DNA from: Deltaproteobacteria bacterium
GTDB taxonomy: Bacteria > Desulfobacterota > Binatia > DP-6
Reading direction: 5' to 3'
Assembly (NCBI GenBank): GCA_005879795.1
Contig: VBKJ01000151.1
Location: 1-59,460 of the forward strand
DNA: 59,460 nt
In this document: positions 51,676 to 59,460 of the stretch, one piece after another
Layout: every line of letters begins with the position of its first letter
How positions within the stretch are numbered: the first letter of the stretch is position 1
Position numbers and translations under genes: made by a program
The notes under the pieces: generated by a model
Databases searched by the model: none
The model's input: only the letters and a program-made list of their open reading frames with translations
Told to the model about the DNA's origin: nothing

Positions 51676-52779
51676 ATGGACAACCTGACTCATGCGTTCG
51701 CCGCCATCACCTGCAGCCACGCGATCAGCCGGGAGCGGCCCTCCGGCCTCACCCTGGCCGCTGCCGTGCTGGCCGCCAACGTGCAGGACGTGGACTGGCT
51801 GCCCTTCGTGTCCTCGCCCGCCGCCGGCCTGGAGGTGCATCGCGGGACGATGCACTCACTGCTCGCGGTGCCCCTGCTGGCGCTCGTCGTCGCCGCCGGC
51901 GTTCACCTCGCGGCGCGCCAGCGCGGAAACGGCGCCGCGCCCCTGCCCTTCCGTCCCCTGCTGGGTGTGTGCCTGGCGGCGGCGGCGTCGCATCCGCTCC
52001 TCGACCTGCTCAACCCGTACGGTCTGCGTCCGCTCCTGCCCTTCGACGGGACCTGGTGCTACGGGGACCTGGCCGGCATCCGCGACCCGTGGATGTGGCT
52101 CATTCTGGGCGGCAGCGCGCTTCTCCTGAGCGGGCGGCACGCGGCCTCGGTCTCGACCTGGACGGTGCTCGGCAGCCTGATCGTCGTGGCCGCACTCCGC
52201 ATGATCCCCGCGCAGGGCACCTTCGGCGTCGTGGCCGGCCTCGTCTGGATTGCCGGGGCGGGCGCGCTGCTGATCACCTGGCTGCGGGGGGTCGACCCGC
52301 ACGCGCGGCGCGCGATCGCGCGGGGCGGGCTCGCCGTCACCGTGCTCTACGTCGGCTGCCTCGTTGTGCTGCACCAGCGCGCCATGTCCCGCGCGTACAC
52401 GATAGCCGAGCGTACGGCGGGCGAACACGCGGAGCGGGCGGTGCGCGTCGCCGCGATTCCGACGGTCGGCGACCTCTCCACCTGGCGGGGGCTCGCCGAG
52501 ACCGAGCGGAGCGTCTACCGCTTCGCCATTCCCCTCGGGGCCGCGTCAGAGGGGCTCGTCGAGCGCTTCCGGAGTATCCGCGATCCCACTGTCGGCGCGC
52601 TCGCGCAGGCGGATGCGACGCGCCTCACGCGCGCCTTCCTGTCGTTCGCGCGCTTCGCCGCGGCCGAGGTCGGCACGGAGGACGGACGGCGGGTGCTCCT
52701 CCTCGCCGATCCGCGCTACGACAAGGCCCAGCCCGACCAGCCGAGGACGTGGCCGGTTCGGGAGCCGCTCGACCCATGA
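51676..52779 (+). CDS. DUF457 (YdjM-like) membrane metal-dependent hydrolase
   Basis: 367 residues from ATG 51676; GTG 51670 overlapping the previous stop is an alternative. MDNLTHAFAAI, NVQDVDWLP, HRGTMHSLLAVP and SHPLLDLLNPYG are the DUF457 His/Asp landmarks. Several TMs in the middle, then a soluble C-terminal region of about 130 residues (FSFARFAAAEVGTEDGRRVLLLADPRY shortened). Family members are annotated as inner-membrane metal-dependent hydrolases of unknown substrate. Coupled to the CPBP gene by an ATGA overlap. Confidence 0.82.
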   Translation: MDNLTHAFAAITCSHAISRERPSGLTLAAAVLAANVQDVDWLPFVSSPAAGLEVHRGTMHSLLAVPLLALVVAAGVHLAARQRGNGAAPLPFRPLLGVCLAAAASHPLLDLLNPYGLRPLLPFDGTWCYGDLAGIRDPWMWLILGGSALLLSGRHAASVSTWTVLGSLIVVAALRMIPAQGTFGVVAGLVWIAGAGALLITWLRGVDPHARRAIARGGLAVTVLYVGCLVVLHQRAMSRAYTIAERTAGEHAERAVRVAAIPTVGDLSTWRGLAETERSVYRFAIPLGAASEGLVERFRSIRDPTVGALAQADATRLTRAFLSFARFAAAEVGTEDGRRVLLLADPRYDKAQPDQPRTWPVREPLDP

Positions 52780-53471
52780 CGCCCGAGCCGCGCACCGCCT
52801 CGCTCGGCCGGCCGGACGCCCTCTTCATCGCCGTCGCATGCGGGATCGTCCCGCTCGTGAGCCTGGTGATGGCGGTACAGGCCTTCGAGGCGATCGCCCA
52901 TGCGAACCTGACCGCCTACCTCGCGTCGATCGTCAAGTGGACGGCCCTCGGCGGCGGCGCGCTCGCGCTCGGCCGCCGAGGCGGCATGTCGTGGGCCGAG
53001 CTCTATCTCGACCCACGCGGCTCCTTCATCGTGCGCCGCCCGGCGTCGACCTGCGTGGTCGTTATCCTCTTCATCGCGGTGGTGAACTTCGGCGTGCTGC
53101 CCCGCTTCACGGCGGCGTGGGAGGCGCTCGGGCTCTCGTGCGCGCGCGCGTCCTACCTCGCCATGCCGGTGTCGGTCCTCGGCCGTGCGCTGGGTGTGGT
53201 GTGTGCGTTGGCGGCGGCGGCGGGCTCCGAGATACTCTATCGTGGCTATCTCCGCGTAGTGGCCGAGCGCGTCTTCCGCGCCTGGTGGACGGCGGCGATC
53301 GTGGTGTCCGCCGTGTTCGGCTGGGCGCACGGCTTCTACGGCTGGTGCGGGGCACTCTACACCGGGCTCAACGGTCTCGCCTTCGCGCTCCTGGCCCACG
53401 CGACGGGCTCCCTCTACGTCGTCATCCTGGCCCACATGTGCTTCGACGCCCTGGTCTTCGCGGCGGGATGA
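52776..53471 (+). CDS. CPBP-family intramembrane protease homologue
   Basis: 231 residues, six or more TMs. Motif 1 reads SEILYRGY with Glu152 and Arg156 (the first Glu of the usual EExxxR is Ser), motif 2 FGWAHGFYG with His185, motif 3 HMCFD with His220 and Asp224. The Rce1-like active residues other than the first Glu are present, so it may still be a peptidase. Some CPBP proteins process prenylated or lipid-linked targets. Start overlaps the previous stop. Confidence 0.8.
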   Translation: MTPEPRTASLGRPDALFIAVACGIVPLVSLVMAVQAFEAIAHANLTAYLASIVKWTALGGGALALGRRGGMSWAELYLDPRGSFIVRRPASTCVVVILFIAVVNFGVLPRFTAAWEALGLSCARASYLAMPVSVLGRALGVVCALAAAAGSEILYRGYLRVVAERVFRAWWTAAIVVSAVFGWAHGFYGWCGALYTGLNGLAFALLAHATGSLYVVILAHMCFDALVFAAG

Positions 53472-53541
53472 GCTCGGTTGCCAGGCAGGGCGGGGTGGGG
53501 CGGGTGCGGCCTCGATGTCGACCTCCGGTGCGCTGGCGCCA

Positions 53542-54789
53542 ATGACCCGCCGTGTTCGCATGACGCAGGCGTGTCTCGCCGGCATCGCGCTGGGCTCGCT
53601 GATCGCCGGCAGTCTGCCGCCGCGATCGTACACCAAGGACCTGCAGGAACCGTATCTCGCGGCCCGGGCGTTGCGGGAGGGGATCGACATCTATACGCCC
53701 GTGAACGAGCTCGCGGCGCGCTACTTCCCGATCGCGGCCGACACCTTCCCCCACCCCGACCCGCACCCTCCGGTGCTCGCGGTCTTGAGCCTGCCGCTCA
53801 CGCTGCTCCCGTTCCCGGTGGTCGTACCGCTGTGGCTGGCGGTCAACCTCGTGATGCTGGTGATGGTCGGGCGCTGGCTCGGCGTCTCCATCCGAATGAG
53901 CCTCGCCCTCGCGGCGTGGCCGCCGCTCTGGTGCCTCCTCTACATCGGCCAGCTCGAGCTCCTCATCTTGACGCTCGCGGTGCTCGGCTGGCGCTCGGCC
54001 GCCGCGGGCCGCGACGGTCGCGCCGGGGTGTGGTTCGGCGTGGCTGCCGTCCTGAAGCTCTACCCCGTGCTCCTGCTCGTACCCTTCGCGGCTCGCGGGC
54101 GGATCCGGCTTCTGCTCGCCGCGGGCGCGGTCGTCGCCGCCGGCCAGCTGGTGAATCTGGCCACGGTCGGCCCGGCTGGCTTCGTCCGCTACTATTTCGA
54201 TGTCCTGCCGAGCGTGGCCGTCCTCTACGAACACCTGGGGCTCAACAGCTCGCCCCACGGAGCGCTGCTGCGGGTGTTTGGCGGCGCGGGCGATGTCTCC
54301 CCGATCGTCCACGCGCCCAACGTCGTCCTGCCCGCCACGATCGCGATCGCGCTCGTGGCGATGGCCGCCCTTGCTTTCCTCGATCCCGAGGCGTCCCCCG
54401 TTGCCGCCCTGGTGGGTCTGCCTGTCGTCTGGTACTACTACGCGCCCCTGGCCCTCCCGCAGATTCTCATTCTCCTGCGCTCTGCGGCCTTCAGGCGTGC
54501 AACCCTCGTCGCTGTGGCTGCGATGTCGTTCTCGCTGCCGCTGGTGAACGTGCTCGTCCAGTGGTGCGGTAGCGCGGCGCCTCCCATGGCCGCGTTGCTG
54601 GCCGTCCAACCCGCCGGCCTGCTCGCAGTGCTGGCGCTCTCGGTCGCCCAGCGTGCGAGCGCCCGCACGATCCCGCCCCTGCCGACCACCATGCTCCGGA
54701 GCAGCGATCCGGCGGCTGCTGCGGGAAGTCCCCCGACGACGTCGCGTGCTCGTGGTGCAGCGCGGCGAGGGGGAGAGACTCCGACTTGA
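53542..54789 (+). CDS. GT87 (DUF2029) membrane glycosyltransferase, paralogue of 35499-36713
   Basis: About 415 residues from ATG 53542, chosen by alignment with the paralogue's N-terminus; ATG 53515 would add nine residues. TKDLQEPYLAARALREG carries the family Asp; ELAARYFPIAADTFPHPDPH, LAAWPPLWCLLYIGQLELL, LKLYPVLLLVPF follow in the same order as the paralogue. C-terminal tail (about 40 residues) is Pro/Ser-rich and extra. The next GT87 gene starts inside its stop (TTGA). Confidence 0.85.
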   Translation: MTRRVRMTQACLAGIALGSLIAGSLPPRSYTKDLQEPYLAARALREGIDIYTPVNELAARYFPIAADTFPHPDPHPPVLAVLSLPLTLLPFPVVVPLWLAVNLVMLVMVGRWLGVSIRMSLALAAWPPLWCLLYIGQLELLILTLAVLGWRSAAAGRDGRAGVWFGVAAVLKLYPVLLLVPFAARGRIRLLLAAGAVVAAGQLVNLATVGPAGFVRYYFDVLPSVAVLYEHLGLNSSPHGALLRVFGGAGDVSPIVHAPNVVLPATIAIALVAMAALAFLDPEASPVAALVGLPVVWYYYAPLALPQILILLRSAAFRRATLVAVAAMSFSLPLVNVLVQWCGSAAPPMAALLAVQPAGLLAVLALSVAQRASARTIPPLPTTMLRSSDPAAAAGSPPTTSRARGAARRGGETPT

Positions 54790-56081
54790 GCGCGGCGCCC
54801 CGCGGTCTGGCGCGCCGCGCGCTTCGGCGGGGAGTGGCTTCACGCCGCCTCACGGCGAGGCTCCTGCTGCTCGCCGGTGTCATCGGGCTGGGACTCGGGA
54901 CCACGGTGAGCGCGCTCAGGACGGAGCCTTTCGGCGTCGTGGTCGCGGACGGGCGGCCCGAGCTGCTCATGGACTTCGCCTCGCATCGGGGTGTTGCTTG
55001 CGCCGCGTGGTCGGGGGGCCTGGCGCGCGCGGGCGGCACGTCGATCTACACGCTCGAGGCCCACCTGAAGGCCACCGAGAGATGGACGGGGCTGCCCGCG
55101 TCGATCGCGCTCCCCTTCGGCTACTCGCCCACCATGCTGTGGATGCTGGGGCCGCTCTGCATGCTGCCGGCGCGATGGGCCTACGGGGTCTGGTGCCTCG
55201 CCTGCGTCCTGGCGACCGGCTGGATGATCTTGCGCGCGCGCGTCCACTGGATGGTGCTCCTTGCCCTCGTCACGCCGGTCACGGTTCACACCTTCGCGCT
55301 CGGCCAGACCGCCTTGCTCACCACCGCTGCCCTCTTCTTCCTGATGGTGCGGGACGGGGAGGGCGAGGGCACGCCGTCACGCGGCTCGTGGCAGGAGAGC
55401 CTCGTCCTCTGGCTCCTCACCGCCAAGCCTCCCATTGCGGCCACGGGAGGTCTGGCGCTGCTGGTGCGCGGCCGCGGCAGGAGCGTCGCTCGCGCGGCCG
55501 GCCTGACCCTCGTCACCACGCTGGCGCTCACTCCCTGGCTCGGCGCCGGCTGGGTGCGCGACTACCTGCACCTTGTCGGCAGCTACGATCGCGTCGGGTT
55601 GCCCTCTGCCTTCGCCTGGTCGATCGTCCCGCAATACATGAGCAACCTCCGTGCCGCCCTTCATCCCGACCTCGGGCTCGGCGACGACCTGGCGGCGCGG
55701 CTGAGCACCATCGTCTGGAGCGCGAGCCTCCTCGCCATCCTCCTCGCCGCATGGCAGCGACCGCTCCCCGCAGGGCCCACCTGGGCTCTTTGCATCATGA
55801 CCTATCTTCTCCTCTGCCCGCACGTGAGCTCTACCGAGGACGTTGCGCTCTTCTGCGTGCTGGCCGGCATGGAAGCCGACCGCGTCCCGAAGAGGCTTCG
55901 GATCGGCGCCGCGACGCTCGCCTTGGTCGGCCTTCTCCTCACGCCCGCCATCGGGCCGGCGGCCGGGCGGCGACCGTCCGTGCTGTTCTTCGCGAAGCTC
56001 GGTCTCATGGCCTACGTCCTCGTTGGCGGGCGCTTCCTCACCGCGCGAGGAGCCAGCGGCTCACGACCCGCTCCCGGCTGA
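54786..56081 (+). CDS. GT87 (DUF2029) membrane glycosyltransferase, divergent
   Basis: 431 residues from TTG 54786, overlapping the previous stop (TTGA); the next in-frame ATG is about 60 codons later and would cut the first TM. Loop MDFASHRGVACAAWSGG with Asp; FGYSPTMLWMLGPLCMLP; FALGQTALLTTAALFFLMV; LTAKPPIAATGGLALLV. Ten TMs. Among the seven GT87 proteins this is the least similar to the others. A TTG start lowers expression. Confidence 0.8.
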   Translation: MSAAPRGLARRALRRGVASRRLTARLLLLAGVIGLGLGTTVSALRTEPFGVVVADGRPELLMDFASHRGVACAAWSGGLARAGGTSIYTLEAHLKATERWTGLPASIALPFGYSPTMLWMLGPLCMLPARWAYGVWCLACVLATGWMILRARVHWMVLLALVTPVTVHTFALGQTALLTTAALFFLMVRDGEGEGTPSRGSWQESLVLWLLTAKPPIAATGGLALLVRGRGRSVARAAGLTLVTTLALTPWLGAGWVRDYLHLVGSYDRVGLPSAFAWSIVPQYMSNLRAALHPDLGLGDDLAARLSTIVWSASLLAILLAAWQRPLPAGPTWALCIMTYLLLCPHVSSTEDVALFCVLAGMEADRVPKRLRIGAATLALVGLLLTPAIGPAAGRRPSVLFFAKLGLMAYVLVGGRFLTARGASGSRPAPG

Positions 56082-56162
56082 CCTCCTCGAGGGGCTTCGC
56101 TGCTGGCCAGAGCGACTCCGTGCCCATTGTCCGGCCCGGCGGACCCGACTACACTCGCCGCC

Positions 56163-57284
56163 ATGCGCGTCGGCATGGGGACCGTCTTCCAGAACCCGCA
56201 CGATCGGCGGCCGGACCACGAGGTCTACACCAACGAACTCCGCCTGACCGACCTGGCCGAGCCGCTCGGCTTCGACTCGGTGTGGGGCGTCGAGCACCAC
56301 TTCACCGACTACACCATGTGCCCCGACGTCCTGCAGTTCCTGACCTACGTGGCCGGGCGCACCCGGAGCGTGCAGCTCGGCTCCATGGTGGTGGTGCTCC
56401 CGTGGCACGATCCCCTGCGCGTCGCCGAGCAGGTCTCGGTCCTCGACCACATGAGCGGCGGCCGCTTCATCCTGGGCATCGGGCGCGGCCTCGGGCGGGT
56501 CGAGTTCGCCGGCTTCCGCGTCGGCATGGAGGAGTCGCGCGGGCGTTTCGTCGAGAGTGCGGAGATGCTGCTCCGCGGCCTCGAGGACGGCTGGTGCGCC
56601 TACGACGGCGAGTTCGTGAAACAGCCGCGCACGCCCATCCGCCCGAAGCCGTTCAAGTCCTTCCGCGGCCGCACCTACGCCGCGGCAGTGTCGCCCGAGT
56701 CGGCGCGCATCATGGCCCGGCTCGGCGTCGGCATCCTCATCATCCCGCAGAAGCCGTGGGACGTGGTCGCGGCCGAGCTCGCCGAGTACCGGGCCGCCTA
56801 CCGCGAGGTGAACGGTACGGACGCGCCGCCCACGGTGTGCGCCGGCTGGACCTTCTGCGACGAGGACCCGGCGCGCGCGCGCGAGATGGCGGTGCGCTGG
56901 ATCGGCGGCTACTGGGACAGCGTGCTACGCCACTACGAGCTGGCGAGCGGGCACCTCAAGCACACCAAGGGCTACGAGTACTACGGCCGCATGTCCGAGA
57001 TCGCGCGCGAGAAGGGCGGCACCGATGCCCTCAGCGAGTTCTTCCTGAACCTCCAGGTGTGGGGTACCCCCGCGCAGTGCATCGAGAAGATCCTCGACAT
57101 CCGCACGCGCATGGGCTGCGACACCTTCGTCGGCGTGTTCAGCTACGCCGGCATGCCGTGGGAGGAGGCGGAGCGGAACGTGCGCCTGTTCGCGCGCGAG
57201 GTGATGCCCGCGCTGCAGGCGCTGGATGCCGAGGCGCGCGCGGGCGTCCCCGGGGCCGCCGATGCGGCAGCCCGCCAGGGTTGA
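56163..57284 (+). CDS. LLM-class flavin-dependent oxidoreductase
   Basis: 373 residues from ATG 56163 (MRVGMGTVFQNPHDRRPDHE); a start at 56127 adds an unrelated dozen residues. Bacterial luciferase-like barrel: GFDSVWGVEHHFTDYTMCP, VQLGSMVVVLPWHDPLRVAE, SGGRFILGIGRGLGRVEFAG, SPESARIMARLGVGILIIPQ. Probably FMN- or F420-dependent monooxygenase/dehydrogenase. The nitroreductase reading frame begins inside its 3' end. Confidence 0.9.
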   Translation: MRVGMGTVFQNPHDRRPDHEVYTNELRLTDLAEPLGFDSVWGVEHHFTDYTMCPDVLQFLTYVAGRTRSVQLGSMVVVLPWHDPLRVAEQVSVLDHMSGGRFILGIGRGLGRVEFAGFRVGMEESRGRFVESAEMLLRGLEDGWCAYDGEFVKQPRTPIRPKPFKSFRGRTYAAAVSPESARIMARLGVGILIIPQKPWDVVAAELAEYRAAYREVNGTDAPPTVCAGWTFCDEDPARAREMAVRWIGGYWDSVLRHYELASGHLKHTKGYEYYGRMSEIAREKGGTDALSEFFLNLQVWGTPAQCIEKILDIRTRMGCDTFVGVFSYAGMPWEEAERNVRLFAREVMPALQALDAEARAGVPGAADAAARQG

Positions 57285-57947
57285 GCCCGCTGTGGATGTC
57301 GCGCTCGCCGATCAGCTCCTCAGCACCACGCGCTCGGTCCGCAAGCGGCTCGACCTCCTCCGTCCGGTCGAGCCGGCCCTGATCGAGCGCGCGATCGAGG
57401 TCGCGCTCCAGGCGCCGACGGGCTCCAACTCGCAGGGCTGGCACTTCGTGGTCGTGACCGACGCGGAGAAGCGCGCCGGCCTGGCCGCGCTCTACCGGCG
57501 CGCGTTCCACGCCTACGTGAACCAGCAGATCCCCGGGCGGCCCGAGCTCCCGCCCGACGATCCGCGCGCCAGGCAGCTGCCGCGCATCCTCGACTCCGCG
57601 ACCTACCTGGCCGAACACCTGCACCAGGTCCCCGTGCACGCGATTCCATGCGTCGAGGGCCGGGTCGAGAACGCCGGCCCGCTTGCGCAGGCGTCGGTGT
57701 ACGGGTCGATCCTGCCCGCCGTCTGGTCGTTCATGCTGGCGCTCCGCGCGCGCGGTGTGGGCTCGGCGTGGACCACGCTGCACATCATGTTCGAGCAGGA
57801 GGCGGCGGCGCTCCTCGGCATCCCGCCGACCTGACCCAGGCCGCGCTGCTGCCGGTCGCCTACTTTACCGGCGCCGGGTTCAGGCCCGCCAAGCGCCTCC
57901 CCGCGCCCGCCCAGACGCACTGGAACCGCTGGGGAGCGCGGCGCTAG
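57262..57947 (+). pseudogene. Nitroreductase-family gene with a frameshift near its 3' end
   Basis: The first frame gives STTRSVRKRLD, QAPTGSNSQGWHFVVVTD, and GVGSAWTTLHIMFEQEAAALLGIPPT then stops at 57834. The +2 frame continues at once with DLTQAALLPVAYFTGAGFRPAKRLPAPAQ to 57947, which is the normal nitroreductase C-terminus. One missing base in the C-rich ATCCCGCCGACC (about 57821-57832) explains it. FMN-binding Arg and the 'APTGSNSQGW' site are intact. Either a sequencing error in a C run or a real loss of the last 35 residues. Start is provisional (GTG 57292 possible). Confidence 0.7.
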
Positions 57948-59269
57948 GTAGGCGGCCGGAAAGCTCGCGTGCGCACGAGCGCGCGGCACACGATCCCGAA
58001 GGCGAGAAGCAGCGCGAAGTTGGGCAGCGAGAGCACGAGAGCTGCGGGCCCCGGGAGCGGAGCGCCCGGGGCCCGCGCCCCGATGTTCGCCAGGGCCCCG
58101 GCGGCCGATACGAGCGTCTCGGCCGGGACCGCCACCGCCACCAGCACGAGCAGGTGCGTTACACCGAGCCTGCCCGCAAATGCCCGGTGCTCGAGGAAGC
58201 CGCGCGCGAAGACGGCGATCGGCAGGAGCAGGAGCACGCAGGACATGGGCCAGGTGACCGGGCTCAGGAGGAGCATGGCGACGACCAGCACGCTCCAGCC
58301 GAGATCGAAGGTGTCGTGTTCCGAGCGGCCACCGTACACCGCCGCCAGCCCCAAGGCCGCGAGCAGCACGATCGCGTCGGCGAGCCCGACCACGAGGTGG
58401 GTTGGTGCCGCGACGAGCGGGCGGGCGAAGGAGTAGCCGACGGTGTGCCGGACGATCAGCCCGTAGAGCGAGAGGTTCAGCATCTTGTCCTGGTACGCGG
58501 CGGCCACCTGGGGGGCCACGCGCAGCACGTAGTCGGGCCAGAGCCCCGGGCCCAGGCGAAGCACCGGGGGCAGATTGAGGAGCGCGAAGAGAGCGGCTGC
58601 GACCGCGACGGTGCGCCAGCGGCGCTCCAGCAGGAGCCACGGGACGAGCAGGAGGGGCAGGAGCTTGAGCGCTGCGCCGAGCCCCAGCCAGAGGCCGGCG
58701 AGCGTCGTGCGTTCCGCTTTGAGAGCGCTCCAGCTCCCCACGATGCAGACCAGCAGCGCCACCGTGAGCTGCCCGTGTACCAGATCGCTCATCACGGGGG
58801 GCCACAGGAGCGCGCCGCTCGTCAGCAGCGCGAAGGCTCCGGGCTTCACGCGCCAGCCGAGCGCGCGTGTCAGGAGGCGCAGCGCGTATCCCAGGAGGGC
58901 GAGGTTGACGAGGAGCCAGATGGCCGTCGCGGCGCGGTACGGAAGCAGCGCCAAGGGAACGAAGAGGGTGGCCACGGACGGCGGGTGAGCGCTTGGCGAG
59001 GGCAACGGCGCGACGTCGCTGCCGACGTATCGCCGTGCCTGCTCGACGAGCGGCTCGTAGAGCGGACTGCCGTCGAGAAGCGACCGCGAGAGGCAGTACT
59101 CCTGCCGGAAGTCCTTGCCGTAGACATGGGGCGGCGCGAGCGACCCGGCCAGCCGTACGAGCTGGACGAGTGCGAGAGCGAGGAGCGCGACGCGCGCCGG
59201 AGGCGAGGCGAGCAAGCTCGCCGCACGCCGAACGCCGCGGCGCAGCGGAGCGGAGCGGGGCCGCTCCAA
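57944..59269 (-). CDS. GT87 (DUF2029) membrane glycosyltransferase
   Basis: 441 residues from ATG 59269. Loop YGKDFRQEYCLSRSLLDG with the family Asp, VGSDVAPLPSPSAHPPSVAT, DLVHGQLTVALLVCIVGSW, LGAALKLLPLLLVPWLLL. About eleven TMs. Related to the 35499 and 53542 proteins by the KD....Y loop and the SxHPP motif. Converges with the nitroreductase frame; the two stop codons share a CTAG palindrome at 57944-57947. Confidence 0.85.
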   Translation of the reverse strand: MERPRSAPLRRGVRRAASLLASPPARVALLALALVQLVRLAGSLAPPHVYGKDFRQEYCLSRSLLDGSPLYEPLVEQARRYVGSDVAPLPSPSAHPPSVATLFVPLALLPYRAATAIWLLVNLALLGYALRLLTRALGWRVKPGAFALLTSGALLWPPVMSDLVHGQLTVALLVCIVGSWSALKAERTTLAGLWLGLGAALKLLPLLLVPWLLLERRWRTVAVAAALFALLNLPPVLRLGPGLWPDYVLRVAPQVAAAYQDKMLNLSLYGLIVRHTVGYSFARPLVAAPTHLVVGLADAIVLLAALGLAAVYGGRSEHDTFDLGWSVLVVAMLLLSPVTWPMSCVLLLLPIAVFARGFLEHRAFAGRLGVTHLLVLVAVAVPAETLVSAAGALANIGARAPGAPLPGPAALVLSLPNFALLLAFGIVCRALVRTRAFRPPT

Positions 59270-59396
59270 GGTTACCGCGCCTTCTTCGCGCTCCCCTTCA
59301 GCGCCTCGTCGGCGGGGTCTCGTCGTCGTCCTCGAGTACGTAACGAGCGTCCAACACGCCGCCGGTCACCCCCAACGGGACGGACTCGTCTCCGGC

Positions 59397-59460
59397 CTAG
59401 TCGAGCAGATGCCTCTCGACCAGGAAGCCGAGCAGACCGTGGAGCGTCGCCTTGCTGAAG
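59397..59460 (-). CDS. C-terminal fragment of an unknown gene (5' end outside window)
   Basis: The last 20 codons of a frame entering from the right edge: FSKATLHGLLGFLVERHLLD and TAG at 59397-59399. Composition looks protein-like but no family can be named from 20 residues. The 127 bp between it and the GT87 start hold only short frames. Confidence 0.4.
   Translation of the reverse strand, partial: FSKATLHGLLGFLVERHLLD

Noticed and set aside
59270-59396. Short minus-strand frames (VTGGVLDARYVLEDDDE, DPADEALKGSAKKAR)
   Set aside because: Different frames, under 30 codons each, no start with a ribosome site.
1-59460. Prophage, insertion sequence or CRISPR array
   Set aside because: No transposase, integrase, terminal repeats or regularly spaced repeats were seen on either strand.

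Overview
This is a GC-rich, gene-dense bacterial chromosome window with no rRNA, tRNA, phage, IS element or CRISPR array that I can support. Gene style (4-base ATGA/GTGA overlaps, GTG and TTG starts) and content suggest an uncultivated soil or groundwater lineage of the former 'Deltaproteobacteria', with Binatota-like organisms as my best guess. The content behind this is many acyl-CoA dehydrogenases and acyl-CoA ligases, F420/LLM oxidoreductases, an Ltp2/DUF35 pair, DUF7064/7065-like proteins, a Tad pilus and many GT87 membrane transferases. The taxonomic placement is inference, not read from a marker gene.

1-31.6 kb is a catabolic region. It holds a DUF1189 membrane protein with a FadE28/FadE29-like dehydrogenase pair, a divergent SDR, a secreted unknown and a three-PAS hybrid histidine kinase. 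A minus-strand operon follows (two PaaK-like ligases, PPOX flavoprotein, DUF7064/7065-like protein, SMP-30 lactonase, TPR protein). Next come a mazEF module and a plus-strand Ltp2-like thiolase with a cysteine-free DUF35 partner. A second minus-strand operon carries an alpha/beta hydrolase, a redoxin remnant, a shrunken PaaK-like protein, a binding protein without a signal peptide and two acyl-CoA synthetases. Then come a dehydrogenase and a membrane protein on the plus strand. Last is a seven-gene minus-strand operon: dehydrogenase, amidohydrolase, APH-like kinase, small helical protein, DUF7064/7065-like protein, LLM oxidoreductase and MerB-like protein. Its kinase-helper-dehydrogenase core resembles the LvaA-LvaB-LvaC logic for 4-hydroxyacyl-CoA breakdown.

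31.7-37.5 kb is a membrane and glycosylation region: a partly duplicated membrane gene pair, two GT87 transferases, a dolichyl-phosphate-sugar-synthase-like GT2, and hemD. 37.6-38.5 kb is a non-coding stretch with hairpins in front of the pilin genes.

38.5-47.5 kb is a Tad/Flp pilus locus: two twin pilins, prepilin peptidase (cpaA), cpaB, secretin (cpaC), cpaE, cpaF, tadB, tadC, and a DUF192-isoprenylcysteine-methyltransferase fusion. tadD, tadE, tadF and tadG are not present here.

47.5-59.4 kb is dominated by GT87 (DUF2029) polyprenyl-phosphate-sugar transferases (five here, seven in the window). With them are a DUF457 hydrolase-like membrane protein, a CPBP protease homologue, an LLM oxidoreductase and a frameshifted nitroreductase. 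A plausible joint role of the right half is building and glycosylating surface structures, including the pilus. This is inference from proximity.
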